Source: Climacium dendroides
Lineage: Eukaryota > Streptophyta > Bryopsida > Hypnales > Climaciaceae
Reading direction: 5' to 3'
DNA length: 64,000 bases
NCBI GenBank assembly: GCA_950106755.1
Contig: OX467090.1
Location: 17,607,489 to 17,671,488 of the forward strand
The notes beneath the pieces are model-generated. The model saw only the letters and a list, made by a program, of their open reading frames with translations, did no database searches and was not told the origin of the DNA. A program made the position numbers and the translations under genes. The stretch's first letter is position 1; each line of letters starts with the position of its first letter. This document shows positions 24,001 to 35,540 of this stretch, in pieces.

Positions 24001-27000
24001 AGAATTCCTGATAGATTGTTGCCAGACAGGTCTATCGTCGCTACTTTGGCTCTAAGATTGAAGGTATCCTGTAAATTCCCTGTCCAGGAGAAATGGTTTC
24101 TGGCCAAATTCCTGTTTCCAATCCACACATGCCAGCCGTGAGCCAAGATATTGAGATACATGCCGAATTATTCCTGTTTGTTAAAAGAGAAATGTTTCAA
24201 AGCAATATCGTGACATTCAAGGTAGTGGCCATAACCTGAAAACTAGGACTAGCATAGATTCAAGCTACGTTTCAGACGGGTGATTTCACTGACATCCGCC
24301 ACTTTCACAAATATGAGGTTCAGAGGAACTACGAACAATGTTTGTGCTCACTATCTTATGGAGTTTCAATGCAATTTCTGAATGATCATGCCCTTTGATT
24401 CGATCATTTAATTTCTGCAATTGAAGAAACAAAATTCAAAAAGGATTGGAATCGCTCATCATCAATACTTACACAGTCTGCAGGGCGGGAAGATTCCTAA
24501 GATCTGGTAACAACCCGACAAATTCATTCCCAGAGACGTCCCTGCATTATCACCAGAAATTCAAAGCAGTTAGAAGTGCGACATACCTCGAGTGCTCGTA
24601 GGTAGAAAAATGGTTACTCTCCAGGAAGCAGAATGATTAGTATAGATTTCAGCAAATTAATTTCTTCAAACGGTGTTACTTGACTTGGAAAAGTAGAGAG
24701 GTGAAGCTTACAAATAGCTCAATTTCCGCATCGGAGACAGGTCTGGCAGCTCCCCAGTGAACTGATTGTCAGTTATGTCCCTGCCAGGAATCAGCAGAAT
24801 TCATCACGCACATGTTCCAATGGGACACAAACTCAACATGTATGTACAAATATACAAAAGGAAATTTCCATTAAATTATAGAAATTATCAGTTGAAATGG
24901 CAAAGCTTTGCAACTGCATCGTACTATTCTGAAACCTATGCCTGCCCTACCACAAGACACTCATCACTCAACGTACTTTGGTTCAGCGAAAGATGCAAAC
25001 CGACTTACAGTTTTTCTAGTTCCGTCTTATTCGTGAAAGCGTCTGATCGAATTGATCCATTTAGTCTATTGTCACCAATGCTGAGTACTTGGAGGTAATC
25101 CATGGCGCTGAACTGGGCAGACGGATACGGTCCAACGAATTGATTGCCACTCAGATCCCTGTTAATAAATATTTAGAACAAAGGAATTAGAATACTGAAC
25201 CGGAATATTGGAATGAAAAGTAAACCAAGCACATTGCACTAAGTACTAAAGTGTTACCCTGGATAAAGATTATTGTAATGAATGGTCAATTTCGTTAAAT
25301 TGGCACGATCCCAGACCCCAAACCTGAAACATCGATGTAAATATAGGTGTAAAACGTAGGGTAGGTATAGATTTTGTTTCGGAAAGCGAGTTCTGAAAGG
25401 TGCCGAAGCACCGCTAATTTAACGAAATTGAAATCATCATAAACTCATGCGTAATTATACATACAGGCTCTTCAAGAGGAAACTCACAGTTTCTGGAGAT
25501 TCCAGAGATACCCCCAGTCTGGAATAGTTCCGTTGAAACCATTGTCATGAACATCCCTGCGCATATAATTATTCAGGTATAATCAGTTAGTATTATTTGA
25601 TAGCCACGTCAAAATAGTGGACAATGATAATCATCTTATCGGCTACAAATTTAACTCAATACAAATGGTAATTGGTGGCCCTAAAGTAACGGGCGGTTAG
25701 CAAACTTACAAAACATTCAGCCATAACTGTTGGAGTTCTATAGGAAGGGGACCAGTGAGGTTAGGATTTCCTGTCAATTCTCTGAAAGCATCAAAGGATA
25801 TGATTGTTAGCTGGAAGATAAGTCATGTGGGCAACATTGTTGCAGTTTTCTGATTCTAAGAAGTTTGATATGATCATTGCTACTATCTAACAAACATTGA
25901 GAAGTATGATAATAGTCAAAAACTTTGCAGATTGAAACTTATCCAATACATGTTTTTTAATTTAGGAAAATTAACACCAATTTCATTAAAATGGCATATT
26001 GGCACATTCCACTTAAATGGTTTAGCTAGAGAGTAGGGAAGGGGAATGGGTTGAGAATCCTAGTTTTGCAAGTTATCAATGCACATTCTTTGAATGAAAT
26101 GCAATTTGCATATGTATCTGCATAACAAACTAATGCAAATGTCAAAATGATGTATAGAATACCATGAATTTAATAAAATTGATGTTAACTAGAAACGACA
26201 TTTTCAAGTACTTAAGAGATTAGCTCTAGGGAACTTACAAAGTTGTCATCCATGTCAAGTTTCCCATGAATGGTGACAAAGTACCAACAATCGATGCATT
26301 GGAAATGGACCTGCTCAAAGCCATTTCAATTCATTTCACATATAGCACTCTCAGAGGTGACTTGATTAAGGTCTTGTAAAATAATTATCATCATGTACCA
26401 TATATTATTTAAGAGTAGCATGAAACAAAACAAGGACCAAAGGTTGGAATGTCAATTTTGTTATATTGGCAATTCAAAGCACTAAATGGTGGCATTCATC
26501 ACTTAAAAAATTAAGACTCTTAATGCTTTACTACTATGGGGAATTTTGTTAAAATGGTAGTGTTCCATGTGCCATTTTCAAACCACCCACTCTGAACTAT
26601 AAAAGTGACATTTAGGATAGGTATAGTTTTTAGGAATCTTAAACTTTTATAGATTTAAGAAATCTATGAATATTACAGATTTCAGACCATACGATTTGAA
26701 TTGTGATAGTGACATCTAACATGGGTATAGATTTCAAACATCTAAAATAATATAGATTTAAAACATTTATGACGTTTGTACACTTCAGACCGCCCGCTCT
26801 GAACCGTAAAAACTTCCAAAATTGAAATTTTTTGCCATTTTAACGAAATTGCCCAATACTCAAGGCTCTTCACTTGAAGCAGCATCAATTTCCTTAAAGT
26901 GGCACAATTCCATCATCAAAAATTGTGACATTTATTCATTTATTTAATCTAGGTAAGGAGAGGTATAGATTTATATTTCAAAATGCTATGTAAGTGACAA

Positions 27001-28112
27001 AGATTTGGAATACCATCACTTCAACGAAATTCACGTTGAAGGATCCAGTGTCGACAATGTCCACGGGTGTAACGAACACGTTGATTTCTTAATTGGTACG
27101 AGTTACTGGGACCCTTGCTTGGTAACCCGACGTTTCTTAAGGTGCTTGTCATCCCGGCCTTATTTAATGACCGCACAACACAACAAACTAGCTAATTGAA
27201 TAAGAGCATAGAATAGAAAGAGAGTAGAAGCATGCTTACAAGCCAACTATATCGACGTTCCAGTTGACAATACCATTCGAATCAACAGTCCGGTTATGTT
27301 TCAGGCACTGCACTCCTCGCCAACTGGGAGTTGTAGCGTCTTCCCTCAGATTCGGGCAAGGATACTCTTGCGTTGTATTCCAGCCATCCAGGTTGCTGCT
27401 CTGATCCGGGGTATCTTTCCAAGCTGCAAAGATTGCCTGGAGAGCTTCCACTGCAATCAAACAAGTGCATTCTTAATAATTAAGAATTTCATTAAATTGG
27501 CGATATTCCATGTGCCATTTGCACAGTGTGCCATTCCCACAGTTAAGACCGGGCGGTCTGAAATCTATTAGTGTACTAAATTTCAGACCGCCTGGTCTGA
27601 ATTGTGGGATGTCAAAGTCACAGAATGTTCGCCATTTTAATGAAATTCCCCATTTAATGTATATTGCAAACACAAAACCCATTGAAAACACAGAGTGACA
27701 CTCTTGCAAGTTGCAAACATGCCTTTACCTACAATGTGCATGAGTACTACGATTCTCGAGTCTGGGTGTGAATCGTAAACTCTTCACTGATAGGCACTCC
27801 AATGGGCCTTCCTGAGTCAGTCAGTCGATCAGTCACTCTACTCTGGGGCACTGCCAAACTCTCTTCATCTGTTTACCAAGGAAAAGGAATTTCGAAAACT
27901 GTCCGTCCACAACATGCCCTCTACTACTGTCAAATTGCGCACGAACTTTGTAGAGCTTTATAGAGGATTTCAAGTCATTGAAACTTACGGTCACTCTCCC
28001 AGTAATAATCGGTGCCGCTGACTTGTACAAAGCAGACTTTGCCAAGTACCAGCAGTAAGGCTATCACAGATCGGCCAAACGGATCACAAAGCAGGTGCGA
28101 CTGTTGCCCCAT
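21037..28112 (-). CDS. LRR receptor-like protein kinase, 16 exons
   Basis: A plasma-membrane receptor kinase read from 16 exons with GT-AG borders: 28112-27989, 27450-27240, 26310-26239, 25781-25710, 25556-25488, 25158-25009, 24780-24712, 24541-24473, 24111-about 23774, 23577-23489, 23318-23175, 23054-22936, 22666-22456, 22286-22052, 21884-21734, 21255-21037. Phases agree throughout except at the 3' border of exon 9, which is unresolved by one base. The product is about 780 residues: signal peptide ([18 protein letters not shown]), LRR N-cap (PSWRGVQC), about eight LRRs mostly one per 69/72-nt exon, and a Cys-rich juxtamembrane stretch. Then come a TM helix ([17 protein letters not shown]) and an RD kinase with [32 protein letters not shown] and YLAPEYAS. 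All catalytic residues are present. The kinase is closest in style to plant LRR-VIII receptor kinases. The ligand is unknown. The large introns hold several MITEs. Confidence 0.9.
25284..25432. mobile_element. MITE copy in an intron of the receptor kinase
   Basis: It starts ggtcaatttcgttaaattgg and ends ctaatttaacgaaattga, an inverted pair. This is a shorter subfamily with 'ggcacgatccc' and 'gtaggtatagatttt' inside. It lies between the exons at 25488 and 25158. Confidence 0.8.
25975..26184. mobile_element. MITE copy in an intron of the receptor kinase
   Basis: accaatttcattaaaatggc at the left is inverted as gaatttaataaaattgatgt at the right, degenerate. Internal 'ggcacattcc' and 'tagaataccatg' match the short subfamily. 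Confidence 0.65.
26538..26854. mobile_element. MITE copy, long form, reverse orientation (317 bp)
   Basis: It starts ggggaattttgttaaaatgg and ends gccattttaacgaaattgccc, given here only as its ends. Its internal sequence is the reverse complement of the 20659-20975 copy (for example ttttcaaaccacccactctg against cagagcgggcggtctgaaaa). Equal length supports a defined element. Confidence 0.88.
26884..27034. mobile_element. MITE copy in an intron of the receptor kinase
   Basis: atcaatttccttaaagtggc and tcacttcaacgaaattcacg are diverged inverted ends. Inside are 'ggcacaattcc' and 'ggagaggtatagattt', as in the short subfamily. It abuts the preceding long copy. Confidence 0.7.
27483..27651. mobile_element. 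MITE copy in intron 1 of the receptor kinase
   Basis: It starts agaatttcattaaattggcg and ends cgccattttaatgaaattccc, an inverted pair. The centre is an almost perfect palindrome around cagaccgcctggtctgaa. It lies between exon 1 (to 27989) and exon 2 (from 27450). Confidence 0.82.
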
Positions 28113-28768
28113 CTTGTTACAACTGCAACAAGGAGTTTGATCCTTACAACTGTACTAACAACAGCAAGTCGTCCACAAATTTTCAAACAACGCGTACTCG
28201 AACTGAGGTTTTCCATCACTCTTTTAACTCCGAGCACAAGCTCATATCTTCGTCGTCTCAGTCTGCAGCCTGCGCTGTATGATCGGTACACGGGTGCCTG
28301 TCTGGCGATAATCTAATTAAAGCTGTGCAGGGGTGGTAGAATCCCTTCCGGAAAAAGAGAAATGGTAAAGCGCGTGTAAAGTGTAACGCTTTGAAGCCGA
28401 GACCACTTGACTTGTCCACCAGGAATGCACAGTACGTAGAGCACGTCGTCCCAGTCCATCGTCAGGTTGATCCAGTGACTTTTTTTTTCCCATAGTACAG
28501 GAGGCAGCTATTTCTTCCATACTCATGTGATGGTGGTATTTGGTGATGCTGTATCTAATGAATTAAACATAGGTCAATTGACTATTGGTTCTAAATACAG
28601 CAGGAATCTAGCTATTTTTTTTGGTTAAAAAACTCAAGTTTAATTCCATTACAAACAAGAGACTCTGTTTTCTCTGTAGCAAAGTGGTGAAAGTCGTGCC
28701 AAAACAACACCAACACCATTGGATTGATAGAACAGTGCCGAACGTACCACGGTGGACCATAATTTATT
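28113..28768. other. 5' flank of the receptor kinase
   Basis: This is the presumed promoter region of the minus-strand kinase gene. No convincing TATA box or other site could be assigned. Overlapping short frames look accidental. Confidence 0.4.
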
Positions 28769-29687
28769 AATCCTTAAAAGGACATTTTATGTCTGGGCTT
28801 GCTCAAACTTCATGAAAAATCGGTACTAAGACATTCCTTAACCCTTTAAGGCCGAGCCTGCCCATTTTGGTCAATTTAATTGAAATTTTGGAAATAATTC
28901 AAAGCCAATGTTCCATCTGTAAGGGAGGTTTGAATGAAGTAGGAGTACATCTGAGAGCCCATACAAGGTAGCTGACCCATTTCCAACCACTTAAGTAATT
29001 AGGCATATTTGGAGTGCAAGTTTTTTGAGTGTGGAATTTTTCTCATGTACTGAAATAGAGTTTGGAAGGATTGTATATTTTTTCAAAATTTTATTATACA
29101 AAATATAATTATTATGAATTTTTTAGTGAAAGATTCTCTTTGACCTATAATAGTGATATAGACCTTTCAATTTTTCACCATAGGCTGATTGCAAAATCAA
29201 CCAAGGGTAGGTTGCAATATTGATAGCCTTACAACTAATCATAATGTGCCACAACTACTCTTCAAACTTGGCCACAACTTTATGAAAAGAAAGCAGCCTA
29301 TAGATTGGAAATGGGGTGATGGTTGAAAATGGGTCAGCTATTATATAATGATTTTGAATAAATATTGACCCTACAAGGAAGGAATCTGACTGAGTCATGA
29401 GGAACCTGAATCTCACTAAAAATCCCATTTGTTTACAAATCCATGGAACTCCACCTCCAATGATTTACCTCCAATGATTTACATAATAAGTTCATGTTCT
29501 TTCCATAAATGACACCATGGTTGCAAAGGTGCAACTACTCATCCTTCAAAATTTGTATGAAAATGGAGAGCCTTGAGTTCTAGAATAGTTTGACTTCCGA
29601 TGAATGCTTTTGCATTTTTTAATCCAACAATTCACACGGTACCAAAATAGATGATTTCCACAATGACCAACTCGTCCTTTAAGGATT
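28769..29687. mobile_element. Possible TIR element with TTAATCCTTAAA-type ends
   Basis: taatccttaaaaggac near 28769 is inverted as gtcctttaaggatta near 29668-29687. The inner DNA is AT-rich and non-coding. The terminal match is short, so this remains tentative. Confidence 0.4.
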
Positions 29688-30868
29688 AAAACACACATTT
29701 CAATTTGATATTCTTTACGTGTAGTTATACATGTTTAAATTTGTTTATTTTTATAATTAAAAACGTCAAATTGATTTTTATATGATTTTTTAAAGAAAAT
29801 TATTTGTAAAAATTATAGCAATTACAAAAAAGTTTTAAATAATATGAATTTTTTAAAGAAAATAGAAATACTAGTGAAAACAATGATGTACTCCTTGGGC
29901 ACATACTAAGAGAAATTAAATAGAAAAAGTTCAAAACAATGGTGTGTTTTGAGCTTTTGGTATGCTATTTTCAAAGTGCTATAAAAATTGCAATTTTAAC
30001 AATTTTGAAAAAATTTAAAATGGAGTAAGCAGTAGAATATCAAAGTTGTATTTCCTTAGTTAAGCTTAAAAACATTTAAAATCAATAACTTACCATGTGA
30101 AAATTCAGATTTTGATTTTCCAAAAAATTAACAATATTTCTTATAGACTTTTATCTATTCAAAGACATTTGAACCATTCAATTCTTAATAATGAAGTGAA
30201 AGTTTTGTAAAGTTTTATTTTACAACATATAAGTCATCTATTAATCTGAATTTTAAAATTTTTCAAATAAACATAAAAATAAAGACAATTAAACAATCAC
30301 TATTGGGATTAACAATTAACAATTTATTATCAAAATTATTAGTTGATTATTTTTTTTTTAATTCAGTACCATTGTACCACCTTCCACTTTATTTATTTTT
30401 TAAATATGAATATGAAAGTTTTTTGGTTAGAATTTTTTGCAAATATTTTCAACCCATTTTTAAGCATATTGACTAATGAAATGCACAAATTATAGGATAT
30501 ACATGTTTTTATCTAAAAATGTTGAAAGACAACTTCATTTTTGGGAAGGGTTAAAAAAAAATACATTTTGAAGTTTAGGCACATTGAACTCACAATTGGT
30601 GGAGATATTCACTCTAAAATTTTGGGACAATAGAATTAATTGTAAAGTGTGTTCAATGAGGGAAGAGGAGTGAAAGTTGGAGAAAAATTCAAGACAAAAC
30701 TCCTTGAAGTATACAAATTGGAGTCTAACAGAGTTTGGTGTTTTTTTTTTTTTGTACTATTCTTAGTTAAACCTTCCTCTGATACCTCTGTTTCAAACTG
30801 GGGTTTCATGGATGGTTAACTTTAGTGTATTAGAATACATTAGCAAAAGGATCTTGTAGTTGTATTTG
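29688..30868. other. AT-rich intergenic DNA
   Basis: Nothing recognisable was found. The stretch is very AT-rich with homopolymer runs. Confidence 0.55.
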
Positions 30869-31097
30869 TTAACCCTTATTGATGAACTAGTGACCATAGA
30901 AACCATCCATTTTGATACCGGGAGAATCATTGGTCTAAAAAATTCCAAAAGCACTCATTGGAAGTCAAAATACTATAGAAGATTTCTCCTTTTCACACGA
31001 AATTCTATGGACAAATAGTTGCACTTCTATCCTACACTAAAAGATTCTCTGTCATCCATCAAACACCAAACGTCCTCCTCGACATTCAAGGGTTAAG
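30869..31097. repeat. Dispersed short element, copy 1 (copy 2 at 33509-33732)
   Basis: It begins ttaacccttattgatgaacta and ends gacattcaagggttaag, with short inverted ends (TTAACCCTT / AAGGGTTAA). The same ordered motifs (aaactagtcacc, tagttgcacttttgtcctaa, gattctttgtcattcatc) recur at 33.5 kb in the same orientation. Confidence 0.65.
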
Positions 31098-31234
31098 AAA
31101 TAGATATCATTGAAGATTATGACCTTGCTTTGGAGACGAGTATTTTGAAGCAATTGTAGGCCTCTAGGCTTTTATTAATGAGAGAACTTTAGGGGTAAAA
31201 CTTATCTTCAATGCTAGTGGGGTGATTTCCTTAG

Positions 31235-31744
31235 TTTGGAATCTGTTCCGTCTTGCATTCAAAATTGTCAACCAAGGCTTCACGCCGATGCCTTTGGAGC
31301 GCTGCGGAATTCAATCCGTTTGACCTCTCGCTGTCTCGCAGCCTTCTCACTGGTAGCGGGCTTCGAAATTGTTTCTTTTTTTTCTTTTGATAAACAAACG
31401 GCGGGCCATTGCATTAATAGAAATTGTTTCTTCAAGAAAGGCCTGCAGTAATGGTCTTGCGTTGTGGACTACTGTAGTGGATCAGCTTGATGCCCAAGCT
31501 TCTGGGAATAATATGCTTGATTGGATTCATTTGCCTAAACTCATTTGTGCTCCTGCAAGTCAGGGTGTCGGCTACCATATTTGCAATGAGACCATTTTTT
31601 CCTTGCTCCAAGTTGCAGCAGGTTTTGAGGAGGAAAAGATGGCTTGGCCAGGATCTTATTATTCCACGTGAAAGGTTGAGAAGAAGAACAGCTGGAGTTG
31701 GAACAGTCGGTAGTCCAAGTTCCACCAATCAGTTTCTTATTAAT
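31235..31744. repeat. Dispersed repeat, copy 2 (copy 1 at 14610-15122)
   Basis: It has the same orientation and nearly the same sequence as the 14.6-kb copy, with small insertions (for example an extra 'gctgtctc' near 31330). The 3' flank after caatcagtttcttattaa diverges between the copies, marking an edge. Confidence 0.85.
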
Positions 31745-32240
31745 GACTCTGTGTTGTCTCTCTTCATTGGGACGGACCGCGATTGATGGCCTCTTTTTTT
31801 ACACTCCTTTTCCATATATATATATATATATATATAACACGGTACAACTCAAGTTTTTCTGTTTTGGTTTAAAGTCAATTTCAAGAAATTGGTGATACTT
31901 GAATACTTTCGAGTTTCACACCTTCCAAAACGAGCGTTTTGAAACATAAATCCATGTGCGCCCTAGATTTTAGACATTTCTGCAGAATTTTTCTGCAGAA
32001 TGTTGTTAGTTCAGCTGCTAAAGTCCTTTTGTCCCTTGAGGGGACAAAATGGATTTCCAGGGAGGCTCTTACATTGTTACTATTTGTGGTTATTTTCTGA
32101 TTTTTTGGGGGGAGATTCAAAAATTAGAGACCTTTGTGTGCATGTAATTTTTACTCTAATCTCATGTATTGTTTAGAAATTAGAGAGTGAAACATCATTC
32201 TTCATAGAAAATAAAACCAATCTCCAAGTCATTAAATTGG
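31745..32240. other. Intergenic DNA with a (TA)n run
   Basis: A tatata microsatellite lies near 31816-31836. No gene is seen. Confidence 0.5.
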
Positions 32241-32460
32241 GATATACAAAACAAGTACGAATACGGATACAAAAGATAGATACGGACACATGTACAAAAT
32301 ATTGATACAAGTACAAATCTAAATACATATACATATATAGAAGATGGATATGGATGCAAAAGATAGGTACAAGTATAAGAAATAGATACAAATATAAATA
32401 TGGAAATGAATATGAATACGGTTATGATTACAAAAGATGTATATATGTACACACTAAAAT
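32241..32460. repeat. Degenerate ATACGA/ATACAA repeat
   Basis: Short units such as gatacaaaagatag, tacggatac and aagtac recur throughout. Minus-strand Tyr/Leu-rich frames here (for example 32195-32470) follow the repeat and are not genes. Confidence 0.65.
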
Positions 32461-32519
32461 CCCATGTCAATTGCAGAACCCCATGTCAATTTGAAATTAC
32501 AAATTAGGGGTGGGGGAGA

Positions 32520-34470
32520 TGTTTAAGACTTGGGGGTGCACTCCTTTTTTTGATGTTAGCATGCAAACAAAACTTTGGACCCCCTATATATTTTTTGAAT
32601 TTTAAATAAAATGAAATGAAAAAATATGAATAGATTTTTCTGCTTTGAAAGTTTATGTTTTGAATTATTGATATTTTCATTTGTTAATAATAATTAGTTA
32701 CAAATTTTTGAAGTTGAAAGATACAATGTAGAATTGAAAAATAACTTTCTCATCCCTATATTATATAGGAAAAAATTGTCTAAAAAATGAACAAAAAATT
32801 CCGTGGTTTGTTGTAGCAGAACTAAGTGCATCCCCTAGGGTCTAAGATTTGGGTTTGGGTTTGGGTTGAGTTGGGGAATTAAAAAATATATATTTAATTT
32901 GGGTGGAGGGATTAAAACCTCTGCCTCACTATCCATTCAAAAAATAGGGTACCCTACTATTCATCCTTGGAATTAGGAGTGGAATGGGAAGATCTTCTAC
33001 AATAGTTTGATTCCTAATGAATATTTTTGTTTTTGGTAAACTAAATGATGTTACATGGTTCCAAAAGGGCTGATTTCCAAATCACCAGCTTGACATTTAA
33101 GGTTTAATCCCTGAAGGGCCAAGATTTTTTTTTCTAAAGAGACATTTTCAAAATTGCATTTTTTTGGTATGTTATTGTAAATCAAAAATCAAAAATTCTT
33201 TTTTGAACTTCAACCGCACAAAACTAAAGAAAAGTGTTTAACCTAAGTGTGGAAAAAATTTCAGCCCATCAAATGGCGCAAATTGAAAGGTTATAACATT
33301 TGAAGTGAGAAAAAGAATCTTTTTTTCATTCTTGAAAAACATAGTCAACAAAGTTTTTACCTTCTTAGAGTACAATTTTTGCTCTATTCAAAAATGATGA
33401 TTTTGACCATTCATAATTATATGATATTAGATTCATTTATGGAAAATTTTAGAAGCAATTGATATGTTTAGCTTATACTAAATCACCTTGCAATACAGGA
33501 AGGTTAATCCTTAAACAACAAACTAGTCACCGTGGAGATTATCTATTTGGATCTCGCGTGAATTGTTGGTTTAAAAAAATGAAAAAACAATTATTGGAAG
33601 ACAAGCCATTGTAGAAGACATTTCTTTTTCCTACAAAGGTTGGAGCATGAATAGTTGCACTTTTGTCCTAAATAAAGAGATTCTTTGTCATTCATCGGCT
33701 GAAAAATGTCCTCAACGTCATTTAAGGGTTAAGTGAATTGGCAATACATAATTCATTTTTTGGTGATTTCTTATATAATGAGGAAATTTTTCATTTGAAA
33801 TCTGAATAGTGGAAAGTTAGAGACAAGCATTTGAAATATGTGGCCAAAATTTCAAGAATTTTGAATTCACAAATTGCAAGATAATAGGACTTGAAATTAG
33901 AAGCTCAAGGGGTGCATTTAGTTCTACTACAACAAACCATGTGCAAATAAGTGGTTTCTAATAAACTATAATTTTAACTTCAAATTTTGAGCATTGTTTA
34001 CTAATGACTATAGGAATCTACTCCCAAAATTTCAAACTAAAATAAAATATGGAATGATTTCTAGAAAAAGTTAAAAATGCCCTAAAACGGCATGTTTTTT
34101 TAACTCAAATATTTTTAGAGAACACATTTAGATGACCGTTACATCAGTATTCATCTCAAAATGAGATTTCAAAAGAGAGTTATTTTCAGTAATTTTTTGT
34201 TTAATTTTTTAGACAATTTTTTCTTATATAATATAGGGGTGTGAAAGTTATTTTCAATTCTACATTGTATCTTTTAACTTCAAAAATTTGTAACTAATTA
34301 TTATTAACAAATGAAAATATCAATAATTCAAAACATAAACTTTCAAAGTAGAAAAATCTATTCATATTTTTTCATTTAATTTTATTTAAAATTCAAAAAG
34401 TATATAGGGGTTCAAAGTTTTGTTCGCATGTGATTTTTAATGGACACTCTAAGTGACCCCCCTGAGGTTA
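32520..34470. mobile_element. Large fold-back element (arms of about 280 bp or more)
   Basis: The arm at about 32520-32810 is the near-exact reverse complement of about 34190-34470. Landmarks are ttgttaataataattagtta against taactaattattattaacaa, and gtagaattgaaaaataactt against its inverse. Pairing resumes farther in between tggtttgttgtagcagaact (about 32797) and agttctactacaacaaacca (about 33925). The right arm therefore seems to contain an insertion of about 230 bp. The interior has no coding capacity. Confidence 0.85.
33509..33732. repeat. Dispersed short element, copy 2 (inside the fold-back element)
   Basis: It matches 30869-31097 in order and orientation, with inverted ends gttaatcctt / aagggttaa. 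It lies in the loop of the larger fold-back element, so it is nested. Confidence 0.6.
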
Positions 34471-35258
34471 AAAGAAAATGTTTTTTGTGAAATTGCCCCA
34501 ATATAGCTAACAAAGTTTGACTCGTTTTATAATGAGATTTGAGGACTAAAATTTGTTTTTATTTGGATGATTGTATGCCATATTTTATTAGTTACATACA
34601 TGCCAAATTTCAAAAGTTGAAGAGCTTTTTTGCAAAAGATTCTCTAAAGATTTTCAAATTGCCCAAGTTGCTCCAAAATTCAAGGTAGCATAACTTTTGA
34701 TTTGGACAATGGATTGAAAAAAAGATTGGTTTGTCACCAAAAAAATACACATTCACATTGTGTCCAAATTCATGAACATCCTACCAAAAGTGACTTTGTA
34801 GGAAGCTAGTAAGGATTTCTTGTATACGTTAAATGGATACTTGATCCTTTTAAAGGTTAATGCATCATGAACATGCCAAGAACAAAAAATGGGGTACAGT
34901 GTTCCTGTTTTTGAAATACATACATGCCTTTTATTTTCAATTGCAAATGGAGAATTTTTTTTCAATTCTTTTTGTTTACACTTGTAAAAAATATGTATAG
35001 CATTCAATCCACTATTTAGATCTCACATTTGTGAAAGTATGAAATGAAAATCGAATATAAAAAATGGCCAATGTATACTAAATTCAAAGCACATCTACAC
35101 ATTGTAGAATTTTATTGGAGTTGTTCTCTAGCACTATAAAAATTGGTAGATACATTATTAATATGTTCCTCATTATGACAAGGCCTGTTAAAAATTGATT
35201 TTTTTTGTTTTGATAATTTTTATTTTTTATTTTATATAAGAAGAGAAAAAGTCCAAGT
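34471..35258. other. AT-rich intergenic DNA
   Basis: No gene or repeat structure was recognised. Confidence 0.55.
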
Positions 35259-35540
35259 CATTAGATGGGATTTGAGGCCTATAGAAGGCCGTTTCAAGTT
35301 TGTCCCCTCGTTGTTCCCCCACAACAAGGGAATGGCTAGTTGTTAGGGGATTTAAAAAAAAAAATTGAAAAAATTAATCAATTCTTAAAATGAAAAAAAA
35401 TTGAATTTAAAAAAAAAAATTCTGGAAAATTGATGTGGCTGGGTCTCGGCCACGTCAGCCAGCTGCATTGTCGCTGCTCTGTCACTGTTCCCCGCCATGA
35501 TAACTCACGGCCTTCTAAAGACCTCAAATCCCATCTAATG
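35259..35540. mobile_element. MITE with 34-bp inverted ends (282 bp)
   Basis: The left arm 35259-35292 (catt-agatgggatttgagg...ggccgt) matches the reverse complement of 35507-35540 at about 31 of 34 positions. No ORF or target duplication is clear. Confidence 0.8.

Noticed and set aside
32173..32470. Tyr/Leu-rich frames resembling membrane peptides
   Set aside because: They translate a degenerate short-period repeat; similar frames appear in two registers.
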